Positions 39,439 to 49,733 of a DNA stretch of 64,000 bases are shown in pieces (position 1 is the first letter of the stretch; each line of letters opens with the position of its first letter). The stretch lies in contig NW_020167536.1 of assembly GCF_001641265.1 (NCBI RefSeq), positions 186,001 through 250,000 of the forward strand, written 5' to 3'. Position numbers and translations under genes: made by a program. The DNA is from Pseudogymnoascus destructans (lineage: Eukaryota > Ascomycota > Leotiomycetes > Thelebolales > Thelebolaceae). Below the pieces are notes generated by a model that was given only the letters and a program-made list of their open reading frames with translations, did not search any database and had not been told where the DNA came from.

Positions 39439-39511
39439 AGCCCGAGGCGGGGCTCGAACCCGCGACCTTGAGATTAAGAGTCACACGCTCTACCGATTGA
39501 GCTACCCAGGC
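39439..39511 (-). tRNA. tRNA-Lys (CTT), intronless copy 2
   Basis: Identical to copy 1 and in opposite orientation. The anticodon is complementary to AAG at 39476-39478. Flanks on both sides match copy 1, so the pair is an inverted duplication. Terminator TTTTT on the minus strand, from the AAAAA run at about 39398. Confidence 0.95.
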
Positions 39512-39827
39512 AGGGTGATTGTTGGGAGGATGTTCGGTATTCTGCTCTTTATGGAGGTGTTTGTGTGGGCGGAGTAAAATTAGCGTGGATTTCGGCTAGG
39601 GGGAGGGCTTCGACGGAGGACCACGGCGAAGACTGTGATCCAAGCGGGACCGTGCATTTAACGGGATAGATAGACATGGTTGGGTTTATTTGAGATGGAA
39701 TTCCCTGCAGATGATGCTGTTTGCCGTGGTTTATTGCTTTATATTTTTTGGTTTCACTTAGAATTATAGTTTTTACTTTTTAAATCCCGGGCACAGTAAC
39801 GCCATTGCTTATACCCAGGAGCACTTC
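39512..39827. other. Intergenic region
   Basis: 316 bp between the tRNA start and the 3' end of the glycosylase gene. No feature seen. Confidence 0.5.
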
Positions 39828-41237
39828 CTATCCATCCTCTCCCTTTATATCCACCCCCTCCTCCTTCGCATCATTCTCATATTTCCCCAAAATCCTCCAA
39901 TCCCCCTTCCCATCCTTCCCCTTCCACTCCCATACCACCCGCCCATCATTAACCGCATCAACCAGCTCCTTCCCAGCAACCTCCCTCTCCCCACTCTCCG
40001 CATCCCACACCCATCCCTCCCTCAACCAGCACCACCTCAGAAAAGCCCTCAACTCCTTGTCTTTCGGCAGCACACGCATCCATTCAGGCTGGAACCCCTC
40101 GTCCTCCGCTTCTTCGCCATTCCAACCCTTCGCTACCCCCCTGAGTTTGTCTCTGCAGAAGATTCTCCAAGAATCAATCGCGTAGGGTCCTTTAGTCAGG
40201 TGTCCGATTTCCCAGGCGCCTTCGCGCATGTCCTCGTCGGAGAGGATTTCGCCTTTCTTGATAGTTGCGTGGGTATTTTTTGTAGGGTAGTTTTCAACGC
40301 GGTATCTCTTCCCCTTCACCGGCAGATCATCCAAGAAGGTCTTAGCGTAGCGGATATATGTATCTGCTCGCACGGATTGCAAGCCCAGATGACGAGTCAA
40401 CTCCACGATGACGCCCTTGTCTGCGTTTGCGAGGTCGGTGGCGGTAGGAAATAGCTCCATGAGCTTGTAGTAAATGGGAATCGACGATTTTCCATACGTC
40501 CGGATGAGGAATGTGACGCCGATGAGGAGACGGAGCGGGTCATGGCATAGTTTTTCCTGGAGGAGGCCGAATGAAGGCGAGGAGAGAGGTGGAAATGGGA
40601 TGCACGAGACTACACCGCCAGGGGAGCGGGGTGGTTTCTTTGGTGATACTGCTGGTGAGAAGTAGGGGGATTTGGTGGCTGCCTTTTCTTTTTTGACTGG
40701 GGAAGCTGCGGTAGCGGGTTCTGGAGGTTGTAAGAGTGACTTGTTTGGAGATTGCGCGAGGTGCGGGAGAATGACGGAGTTTCTTCGTGGGTGGGCGAGT
40801 TCTGGACGGATTGGACTCTCCATATCGTCTGCTTCATCACTGGAGTCGCCTAGTGGTGGCGTGGAGCTTCGAACCATCTCGTATTTAAACGCTGGCTGCT
40901 TTGTAGATGTCGTAGTTTGAGCTGCGTCTATAGAGGACCTTTCCCGTGATTGGGACCTGGTTACCCTGAGATCAAATTCATCTAGGGCAGAGCCTTCCCT
41001 GCTCTCGTCCGAATCTGCCTCACTTTGAACGCTTAGGGTATAAGCCGAGACCTTTGCTTCGCCATCAGTTTCGACGCCCAGGTCTTCAACTGGTTCAACC
41101 TCGGTATCAACTGTGGCTTCCTTGTATGCCATCGGTATAATCCTAGTTTCTTTCTTTACTTCCGATTCTCCTAGCCCCTTTCCCACCTCAGTAGCACCCG
41201 TGACGGGGGGGCTGGATTCTCTGCGACTGATGTACAT
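39828..41237 (-). CDS. MBD4-like HhH-GPD DNA glycosylase
   Basis: Probably removes thymine or uracil from G mismatches that arise by deamination. 469 aa in one exon from ATG 41237. The first 210 residues are disordered and acidic/basic. The catalytic domain (about 213-365) begins IPFPPLSSPSFGLLQEKLCH. It contains the MBD4-type block DPLRLLIGVTFLIRTYGK and LGLQSVRADTYIRYAKTFL, then HLTKGPYAIDSWRIFCRD with catalytic-type Asp355, aligned to the NDSYRIF site of human MBD4. No methyl-CpG-binding domain and no Fe-S cluster cysteines are visible. The ORF starts only 53 bp after the stop of the upstream gene on the same strand, and its frame stays open without ATG into that gene, so the 5' end is uncertain. 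Confidence 0.82.
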   Translation of the reverse strand: MYISRRESSPPVTGATEVGKGLGESEVKKETRIIPMAYKEATVDTEVEPVEDLGVETDGEAKVSAYTLSVQSEADSDESREGSALDEFDLRVTRSQSRERSSIDAAQTTTSTKQPAFKYEMVRSSTPPLGDSSDEADDMESPIRPELAHPRRNSVILPHLAQSPNKSLLQPPEPATAASPVKKEKAATKSPYFSPAVSPKKPPRSPGGVVSCIPFPPLSSPSFGLLQEKLCHDPLRLLIGVTFLIRTYGKSSIPIYYKLMELFPTATDLANADKGVIVELTRHLGLQSVRADTYIRYAKTFLDDLPVKGKRYRVENYPTKNTHATIKKGEILSDEDMREGAWEIGHLTKGPYAIDSWRIFCRDKLRGVAKGWNGEEAEDEGFQPEWMRVLPKDKELRAFLRWCWLREGWVWDAESGEREVAGKELVDAVNDGRVVWEWKGKDGKGDWRILGKYENDAKEEGVDIKGEDG

Positions 41238-41290
41238 CGTCTGACCCGCAACCTCCAGGCGCTGACCACCACTCGCAGGGCCCTGGCTCC

Positions 41291-44061
41291 CTACGAGTGG
41301 TGTTCTTTTAGCTCATCGACTGCCACGAGTGCTTCAGTCTTATTTTCATCACCGACAGATTTCCGATTACCGCGCTTGCGGCGTTTGTTGCTCGCGGGGT
41401 TTGGTGCTGGAATCTCTGATAGAGGTTGCGTAGTTGGGATTATAGGAGCGGCGACGGGTTTGCTGGCTGGTTCGTCTACACATAAATCCATAGGTTCGGG
41501 CACGGCTGCTACAGCAGCGGGTGTGCTGGTGGGGATTTGCGTGTTTGTATCAAGTGCCTTCTTGGGAGGCGGCGGGCCACGCTTTCTCTTACGCTTGCCG
41601 GCTGCATTCAAACCGACGTCGTTGGCCTCTTCCTTAACAATCGGTTTGACCTCTGCTTCATGTTGGGTGTCTACAGCCTCGACAGGCGCAATAGGTTCTG
41701 GCTTAATAATAGCCTCGGTCTTCACAAGCTCGGACGCATTTGAATTTGAGCCAGCATCAGTTCCAGTAGTTGACTTCCGTGCCCGCTTCTTCTTCTTTGG
41801 TGCTCGGAGATCAACAAATCCATCATCCGCAGCCACAACTGGCTTTGGGCCGTTGAGAGCGGCTACAGCCGGAGGCTTGATAGCTGGTGGAAGGATTGGG
41901 GCTGCAACTTTTGACGTGCTACTATTCGTAGTACCGTTAAGTTTAGGCTTATTAGCAGCCGTTGCCGAAGCAGGATCACCCGGCCCAGGGGTGGGCTTGT
42001 TCTTAGCGCCCCTCTTCCTCTTATTCGAAGACTTCTCGGCGGCCGCTTCATTATCTGCCTTGATAGTGGCTGGTGTAGGCACGTCTGCAGCATTGATCTG
42101 CCCAGTAGGCGCTGTAACGGCGACCTGCGGGATTTGGGAATTTGTTGCTGGGTCTGCTTGTGTGCCCGCAGCTTCTATAACAGTAGTTGGCGCAGCTTGG
42201 GGTTTGTTTGCTAATGCCTCTTTGGCTTTGTTTTGTATGAATGCCGCCTTTCGTTCGCGTCTACTCAGTTTAGGGGCTCCAGAGTCGAGTTCACTCGATC
42301 CAGCCTCTGCCGCAACAGCAACTGCTATGACGGGGGTTGGCGCTACCGCGGGCGCATTTGCTAATGCCTCCTTGGCTTTGTTTTGTATGAATGCTGCTTT
42401 TCGTTCGCGTCTAGTCAGTTTAGGGGCTCCAAGGTCGAGTTCAGCCACTTTAGCCTCTACCGCGACGGCTGCTGCTATAATGGCAATTGGCGCAACTGTG
42501 GGTGTATTCGCTGACGCTTCATTATCTGCTATAATGGGAGTTAGCGCAACCGGGGGCGTAGTTGCTGATGCCTCCTTGGCTTTGTTATGTATGAATGCCG
42601 CCTTTCGTTCGCGCCTAGTCAGTTTAGGGGACTCAGCGGCAGGTTCGCCCGATTCAGTCTTTGCCGCGACAGCAGCTGCTATAACGGTAATTGGCGCAAC
42701 TGTAGGAGTATTTGCTGATGCTTCCTTTGCTTTGTTTTGTATGAATGCTATCTTGCGTTCGTGTCTGCTAAGTTTAGGGGCTCCAGGGTTGAGTTTAGCA
42801 AATTCGGCCTCTGCCGCTTTAGCAGCTATATTTGCCTTTTGTCGTTTCGATCTCCTATCGTTCAGCATGACCTTTTCTGGTTGGCTTTCCGTAGTTGCTG
42901 TCTCGCTCAGAGGTGTCCCTCCAATCTCACTCTCGACTTTCGGCTTGTTCGCATCCACGCTCGAAGGAGTTCCACCAATGTCACCCTCCACTTTCGGCTT
43001 ATTTGCCTCCTTACGAAAGCGTTTCCGCTTTGTAGGAGTGGTATTCTGTGCTGTGTCTTGCGGTACCCCACTCGCGTTAAACAAGTTACCGACCGTCTGT
43101 TGAACGTTTGCGAGAACCTCAATAGCATCCGTCAACTCCAACCCAGGCATCTCGAGTGCAGTCAGCTTGCTTTCCAACTTGACTCCCTTGGCCTTGCACA
43201 GCTTCTCCTGTGCGTTCTTAGCTTCAACCAGTGCCTGGTTAACCCCCAACCCCAGCCCAATGCCAAACGTCTGGACCTCCTCAAGATAGCCTTCCAGTTG
43301 ATTGACGTTCGGGGCCCCAGGTATAGTCTCAGCGGCGTGCTTCTGTGCGAACTCTGCGATTATGGCGGCGCGCTGGTGGTATTTTAAGAGAGACCTAGGA
43401 GTACCAGGTAGGTCGCTACGAGTTTGCGACTTTGGCGTCCAAGGGACCGGTTTCGATTTCACTGGTGTGGCTACTTGAGCTTCTTCGCGGGTTTTCAGGA
43501 GGAAATTGACATCTTCCTTGGGCGGAAGGTGCGCACGCAAGAACGCCCTGTCGCTGTCAGACTGAATACCGAAGTCGGCAAAGACATCCGTGCTGACGCC
43601 GCCATCTTCATCTTCTGACCTTGGGGTCGTCTCGTCTGATGATGTGGGAGGAGTCGAGTAGCGTGGATGCGATGAGGGAGGGGCCACAAAATCGGGATGC
43701 TGTTTCGCACGCGTTAGTGAGTGCTTTTAGGGGGGTTTGCAATTGCGGTCTGGTAAAATTAACTCACAATATCCGATTCGGTATCCTCTACAGCATTTTG
43801 AAATGCGCCGTTGGTAAGTGGTAATAGCGAAGGTAGAGCACCGATCGCAAAACCAACACCTGCTTCGCTATCGTCGACCACCTCGATGCTCTTCTTGATT
43901 CCAGGGACTTCCGCCACAGATTTCGCTCTCAAAGGTGATGAGGATGCCTGTTCAAGCGCCATAGCCACCCTTTGCATGGCAGGTATCTTGTTCAAGCCTT
44001 TTTCCCTCCTCGCAGCCTGCCTGCTCGTCTCACTACTCGACTGGCTAGGTGAAGGGCGCAT
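41291..44061 (-). CDS. Disordered Lys/Ala-rich protein with internal repeats, unknown function
   Basis: Exon 1 43768-44061, a 68-bp intron 43700-43767 (GTGAGT...AACAG), exon 2 41291-43699; 900 aa starting MRPSPSQSSSETSRQAARRE. I do not recognise a family. About residues 100-330 are moderately conserved-looking (STDVFADFGIQSDSDRAFLR, WTPKSQTRSDLPGTPRSLLKY, TFGIGLGLGVNQALVEA). Four copies of PKL(S/T)RxERKxAFIxNKAKEA follow, spaced about 50-68 aa and joined by Ala/Pro/Val linkers, then several KKKKRARK/KRKRG basic patches. ANKPKVE.(D/E)IGGTP is also duplicated. Basic patches suggest a nuclear protein. The Ala-rich coding makes the opposite strand falsely open over 575 codons. Confidence 0.75.
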
Positions 44062-44589
44062 TTTCACCGACCTTCAAATCTAGGATTTCCAATTGATATA
44101 AGACAGCTCCAACTGCACATGTATATCAATGGAAACCGACTAGCCCTTGAATTGACCTTGTCGTGGATTTTGGGAGCGTGAAGTGGAGTGCCTGAATATA
44201 ATTTCTCGATAAGAATCTAGCTAGCTTATCGGGGAAGATACTTTTCTCTATCGGGCCAAGCACAATTGTCGGAGCTCTCGGCAAGATTTCCAGGGCAAAA
44301 CGGATTGCCGAAGACAATGCTCGTACTCCATGCCTTGCTCTATTAACGCATTGAAAAGTGCAAATCACGTGAAATTACTTGGGCAGTAACAAGGCCAGTT
44401 TACAACCAAGTTACTAAAGAAATAAGACGGTATATTGAGATTTAGGTCTCGTATCTTCTAGTAGACTATTCTCTTTGTACAACCAAAACGTAGAACTAGT
44501 ACAATACAACAGTATAATATGCGTCGTTGCATTCACTCCCTTCTTCCTATCCATGCCTCTCCTTGCTCTAACTCACACCATCGATCCTT
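44062..44589. other. Intergenic region
   Basis: 528 bp between two minus-strand genes: the promoter of the repeat-rich gene and the 3' flank of cyt1. A CACGTGA motif is at about 44367. No other feature. Confidence 0.45.
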
Positions 44590-45790
44590 CTACTTTCTTG
44601 GTCCACCAACCTTTGGCGGGTTGTAAGCGATCTTCCTTGTCTTGATCGGAGCCCACTTGTATCTCTTAACCCAGATGCTGAGAGCCAGTAGCGCGGAGGA
44701 CATAATCAGAACCTTCATTCCCATCTTCTTGCGCTGGTCCATCTCGGGCTCGGCAGCCCAGTTCAGGAACTCGGTAACATCCTTGGCCATCTGGGAGGTA
44801 GAGGCCTCGGTCCCATCATCGTAGTCGACAAGACCATCGAAGAGGACGCGGGCCATGGCAATACCGGTACCCGGGAAGTATGGATTGAAGTTGAGACCCT
44901 CCTGGACGACGGCGCCTGCGGGAGGCTCCTCAGGATAACCGGTAAGGAGGTTGAAGATGTAGTCGCAGCCACCGTGGCGGGCCTTGACAATCAGCGACAA
45001 ATCGGGAGGCAGGGCACCGTTGTTGGCGGCGCGGGCGGCCTCATCGTTCTTGTATGGCGATGGGAGGTAATCGGAGAGCTTTCCGGGGCGCTTCTCGATC
45101 TCGCCCTGATCGTTGGGCTCGGTGTCATACTCGTTCTCCTCGGCCATGGCCTTGGCCTCGTCGACGGTGTTGGTTACTCCGACCAGTGTTCTGTATGGGA
45201 CCCGAGCGAGTGAATGGCACGAAGAGCAGACCTCGCGGTAGACCTGGAAACCACGGCGCAGGCTGGATTGTTAGCTTATGGATGCTAATGGGGCTGATGG
45301 AAGCTTACGCTTGGTGATCGAAGGTCTTGACGTATTTCTCATGCTCCCATGGGTAGTGTGTTGGGTGGAGACTGCATGTGAATATTAGCTTCCGAAGGTC
45401 AATTGATGGGATCGATGAGCGTACCCCTCTTCCGCAGGTGTCATGGCGTGAGCGGTAGAACCATAGAGATGATAGTACCAGGCCATCGAACCAGCAGCAA
45501 CGGCAGTGGCAGCGGTTCCGGCGGCGGTAAGCTTGAAGGGAGAGTTGACAGCTTCAGCTGCCGACGACGCGGCGCGCTACAGAAACCAAAAGTCAGCAAT
45601 AATCCATCAAACAAAGCACCCATTCGATCCCTGGTGCTTCGAACATCCCATCCTCATCCAATTGACACTTCCAGTCCATCCCTCGTCGCACCCGATGCGG
45701 CTCTTGTCGGCTGTATCGTACCTTTGTGGTCCTGCTCACACTGCTCCGGACCGCGCCGAAGCGGGCAGCATTTCTAGCAAACATTGACAT
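44590..45790 (-). CDS. cyt1: Cytochrome c1, heme protein of complex III
   Basis: Catalytic subunit of the bc1 complex that passes electrons from the Rieske protein to cytochrome c; anchored in the mitochondrial inner membrane. Exons 45722-45790, 45425-45576, 45309-45371, 44590-45262; introns 145, 53 and 46 bp; 318 aa (yeast 309). It starts MSMFARNAARFGAVRSS, a presequence. Heme attachment CSSCH at 107-111; axial Met at about 231 in FNPYFPGTGIAMARVLF. Other family blocks are HYPWEHEKYVKTFDHQALRR, PPDLSLIVKARHGG and DYIFNLLTGYPEEPP. A C-terminal anchor lies at about 275-293, followed by the basic tail. Three CCAAT boxes lie upstream. Confidence 0.97.
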
Positions 45791-46472
45791 CGTGAATCAA
45801 TTGCTCCTCGGCGGTCGACTCTCGAGGAGGGAACAGAGGGGCAGACGAGAGCGGTCTCTGTGGTAGGCGGGGGTTCGTGCTATGTGGTGAGGTTGTCGGG
45901 CGTGGTCGATGTTTGAGTTCGAAAATTGGTCGGCCCTTACCTCGGCCAATCAGAGCGAATTGATGACCCGGTTACATCTTATTGGTACGCGAGAATTTTC
46001 CGAGATCACCTCAACAAGAGCTTCTGATACCTTTCTCAAGCGGATTATTGCGCTCTTCCAAATTCACTATCTACATATTATGTAGTATTCAAATCATAAA
46101 CCAGCATTGACATTCCTATACTGGATCTTTGTGAATTGCCCCTTTATGACCCTTTTTACCGCGAATTATGGCTCTCTTTCAATGATGATTGGCCCACGAT
46201 GGTGAGTTCGGGAAGGCGGAGACTCAGCCTCGTTGCGCCTGGCAATATATTTTATTACCAGCCCTTTCTAGTTCCTGTCGGAGTCAAAGAATAGTACAAC
46301 ATTCTCACTATCCCTCACTATTGTGCACACAGGCAGCTACGCCTGCCTACCTTTGAAAATCCCATATTGCCACGGTAGCTCCTGCCTTTACGCCCCTCCG
46401 CCAAGGCCGCGACAAACAACCATAACCAACATGCTCTCCCAACGCTGAGCTGTCCAAGTTCAGCGCTTCACC
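45791..46472. promoter_or_regulatory. Divergent promoter cyt1/atg10 with CCAAT boxes
   Basis: Three CCAAT pentamers lie 135-195 bp upstream of the cyt1 ATG: two on the minus strand (45925-45929, 45981-45985) and one on the plus strand (45946-45950, CCAATCA). They are candidate sites for the Hap/CCAAT-binding complex, which controls respiratory genes. The distal part, near atg10, is AT-rich. Confidence 0.55.
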
Positions 46473-47324
46473 ATGTCGGGCCAGGAGCTGGTAGCTTACG
46501 ACGAGTATCGTGACTATCCATTCCTGACCCCCGATGAGTTCGAGCTCGCATGTCATTACTTGGAAAGTATATATATAAACGCGAACTTGGGACAGGCGAG
46601 GGGGAAATTCAAGCTTCGCCTGCAGAGATCGCTGACTGGTGGTCCCTCGTACCTCACTATTGCTACGCCTATTACTATTGCGGATGGCAATATCGATGAG
46701 CTCCTCGGCATGGGCTTCTTGAGTGCGAGTGATGGTGCAGACGAGGATATGGATGGGCTCCAGGGCATGGACGTCGAGGGGGAAGATGGAGACTCTGTAA
46801 GTTATTGGTGGCTTGCTAGCTTCTAGCACGCTCCAAATCCCACTTGATGATTAGACATGCTAATGCTTATGGATGGTAGGATGCTCTACATCCCAACGGA
46901 GCGGGCGATAGCTTACTCGACGGCCCATATGTCCAATATGAAATCCACCTCCACCCTACCTACCGAACACCCGTCTTGTGGTTCCACCTACATAATCTTC
47001 CAAACGATGCCAGGGCATTCGATATCGAATCTGTCTACCGATATCTCGTTCCGGATATTCTCAAGGCTGAGTTGAGATCTGTAGGCGTTATGGGAGGGAT
47101 ATCCGCAGCCGTAAGTCTCAAACTGTCTTACAGAGTCTATAAAACTATGCTAATATCACACACAGCACCATCCCATTACGGACCTTCCCTGCTTTTTCAT
47201 GCACCCATGCAACACCAAGGAGGCCATGGAACAGTTCCGAGCAAAGCTTAGCGACTACTTGATGATCTGGCTCGGTATCGTTGGGTATTACGTTGGTCTG
47301 AAGTTACCACTTGCCATGGCATGA
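46473..47324 (+). CDS. atg10: Autophagy E2-like enzyme Atg10
   Basis: Atg10 conjugates Atg12 to Atg5, working after the E1 Atg7. Exons 46473-46796, 46880-47110, 47166-47324; introns 83 and 55 bp, both phase 0; 237 aa. Recognised by the Atg3/Atg10 core: YEIHLHPTYRTPVLWFHLHN in exon 2, and HHPITDLPCFFMHPCNTKEA in exon 3 with the catalytic HPC cysteine at residue 200. The C-terminus ends YLMIWLGIVGYYVGLKLPLAMA. It lacks the long flexible region of Atg3 and is much shorter, which supports Atg10. It is divergent from cyt1 and convergent with aro3, 136 bp away. Confidence 0.92.
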
Positions 47325-47460
47325 ATTCCATAACAGACTAGAGAAGGCTATGCCGAAACTGACTACTTTTGTCGATCCCATTATCCCTCATTTTATACCA
47401 AATATATGCTCTCTATCTAAACTCCACGTTAAATCAACTTTAATTTTTGTGACGCCGCGT

Positions 47461-48766
47461 CTAGTTGCCCCCAGTTGCCTTTGCCTGGTTGATAATATCA
47501 CGTCTCTTCTTGCAAGCTTCTGCCAGCGTTGCGAGAACGCACTCTGTGTCGTACCACCCAATGCAAGCATCAGTGATACTCACACCGTATTTCAGTCCTG
47601 CCCCGCCCTCCTTTGGAACCTTCTGGTTGCCTATATTCGTTAGTAGGCCTTATTAATTAACTGTGGAGGGAACATACCCTCATTGATATTGCTCTCAATC
47701 ATAACACCCATGATAGCCGTCTCACCCTTGGCAATCTGCTCAGCCAGCACCGCCGCAACCTTTGGCTGGTTACGGTGGTCCTTTTGAGAGTTGCCGTGGC
47801 TGCAATCAACCATCAATCTCTCCCTCACGCCCGACTTCTGCAGGGCAGCCTTAGCCTCAGCAACACTCTTCGCATCGAAGTTTGTTCCCTTGGTGCCACC
47901 GCGCAGAACAACGAAGCAGTCCTCATTGCCAACCGTGCCGACAATAGCAACGACACCCGGCTTTGTAACAGACAAGAAGTGATGTGGGTGTCTGACAGCA
48001 CCAATGGCGTCGATAGCAACGCCCAACGAGCCATCTGTACCGTTCTTGAAACCAACAGGGAAGGACAGGCCACTCGCCAGCTCTCTGTGGAGTTGCGATT
48101 CAGTCGTCCTGGCCCCGACGGCGCCGACACTGAGCAGATCCGAGAAGAACTGCGGGGAGATGGTATCTAACATCTCGCTGGCGAGCGGCATACCCCTGGT
48201 CGTGAGATCCACGAACAACTGTCTCGAAATCCTCAATCCCTTGTTGATCTGGAAGCTGTTATCAATATCCGGGTCGTTGATCAGACCCTTCCAGCCCACA
48301 GTCGTGCGCGGCTTCTCGAGGTAAGAGCGCATGACGATGAGCAGCTCATCCTTGTATTTCTCCTTCAGCGCGAGCAGCTTGTCGCAGTATTCCAGCGCCG
48401 CGGCGGGGTCGTGGATCGAGCATGGGCCGATGATGACGAGGAGGCGGTGTTGGGCGTCGGTGCCGGAAACGATGGCGACGGACTCGTCGCGGCCGGAGAT
48501 GACGGTCTCTTTGGACTCGGGCGTTTGGGGGATTTCGTGTTGGAGGAGGCCGGGGGGGGTGAGGGGGTTGTAGCCGCGGACTGGAGGGGGGTATTGTTAG
48601 TATGTGTTCTTTGGATCGGGGGATCGGGTGAGGTCTTACTGCGCCAATCTTCTGTGCCCGCTCTGTTACCGACGTCCTTGTTCTCGATGAAGAATGACGA
48701 CTGTGCAATGAATTAGCTCTGAGCAGTGGTTTCGAGCTCTCTGTTTGTCATGTTACTTACAGACAT
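47461..48766 (-). CDS. aro3: DAHP synthase, Aro3-type (Phe-sensitive class)
   Basis: First enzyme of the shikimate pathway: phosphoenolpyruvate plus erythrose 4-phosphate to DAHP. Exons 48761-48766 (6 nt, ATG TCT), 48640-48700, 47678-48580, 47461-47630; introns 60, 59 and 47 bp; 379 aa. Conserved blocks: VIIGPCSIHDP, MRSYLEKPRTTVGWKGLINDP, SEMLDTISPQFF, GARTTESQLHRELASGLSFP, KNGTDG, LMVDCSHGNSQKDHRNQP and MIESNINEGNQKVP. The N-terminus FFIENKDVGNRAGTEDWRIRGYNPLTPP and FQINKGLRISRQLF resemble yeast Aro3 more than Aro4, so phenylalanine feedback is inferred. The split GG codon at the last junction restores INEGNQ. Confidence 0.94.
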
Positions 48767-49733
48767 ATTGAACTGAGGGTGCCTGGATCAGGTGAATCCA
48801 ACTGTGAGATGTTTGTGTTTGTGAATATTATTTATTTCTCATTTGAAGGTGGTGGCGGGGTCGCTATTTATCGATATGAAAGAGTCGGAGGTTTGGCGTG
48901 GAAATTGTGACTGGGGGGATCATACCACTGACAGCCTCGCGAGCTGAATTAATTCACGTTGGTGTGAGATTTTTGCCAATATCTTTCTTATTTTACCCTT
49001 ATGCTCATAACTAGAATGTAAATAATCCATTTGAATTCATTTGAATCAATAATATTGCGCAATTAGTGCAATATTTCTATTCCCAGACAAACCCTTACTC
49101 GTGAGTGTGAATGCGTGCTTGCCCCTCACCTCACCGCTAATATCAAGAGCTAAAGTACATCAAGCTATTCCATCCCAAACACGTGAAACGCAGTAAGACG
49201 CTGCCCAAAGAGGCTTTCTTTCTGGCTCACAGGTTGTCAAGCCAATGGCCCATATAACTGCCTATCCATGGAAAAAATGATAACTTTATAGCTGTTGTGT
49301 AGGATAATTCCGTCTCGGTTGTCCCACCAGCAAAACCCGTGTACGGTGCGCGGACCTCGGAGTGGCCCCGCCCGAGTCTCAAATGCGGTATCCAAAAAAC
49401 ATAGAACTATGACGTTGTGGCTCGTCGCTCTCAACGCGGACAGATCTAAACAAAGTGCGATAAACGGTTTTGTACCCGACTATCTCAACATCAGTCGAGC
49501 TCCCAGTTTCCCTCCATCCGCGTCTTTTTTCTCTCGTACAGCGTTAGAGATCAAGCAATTGACTTCTTGAGAGCACTGGTGAAAAGCGTCCGTCATCCTT
49601 TGCTTACATGCAGCCTGTCATCACCAATCAGCCCCCCGCACCTGGTCCTATAGCTGTTCTTCCCATATATTCTCACCCCCCCCCCCCCCCCTCCACTCAG
49701 ACGTTTGCTGGTTCAGGCAATCTCATAATCACC
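48767..49733. promoter_or_regulatory. Divergent promoter region aro3 / gdb1
   Basis: About 970 bp. A 16-C run is at 49676-49691, within the probable gdb1 leader. AT-rich, partly palindromic stretch at about 49020-49080 (TTGCGCAATTAGTGCAAT). The frame of gdb1 is open upstream of its ATG to 49608, but the context favours 49734. No Cpc1/Gcn4 TGACTCA site was seen. Confidence 0.45.

Noticed and set aside
41376..43103. A 575-codon plus-strand ORF
   Set aside because: It is exactly antisense to the Ala/Lys-rich repeat gene, whose GCN-rich codons keep the opposite frame free of stops. The sense strand has a proper intron, start and basic repeats.
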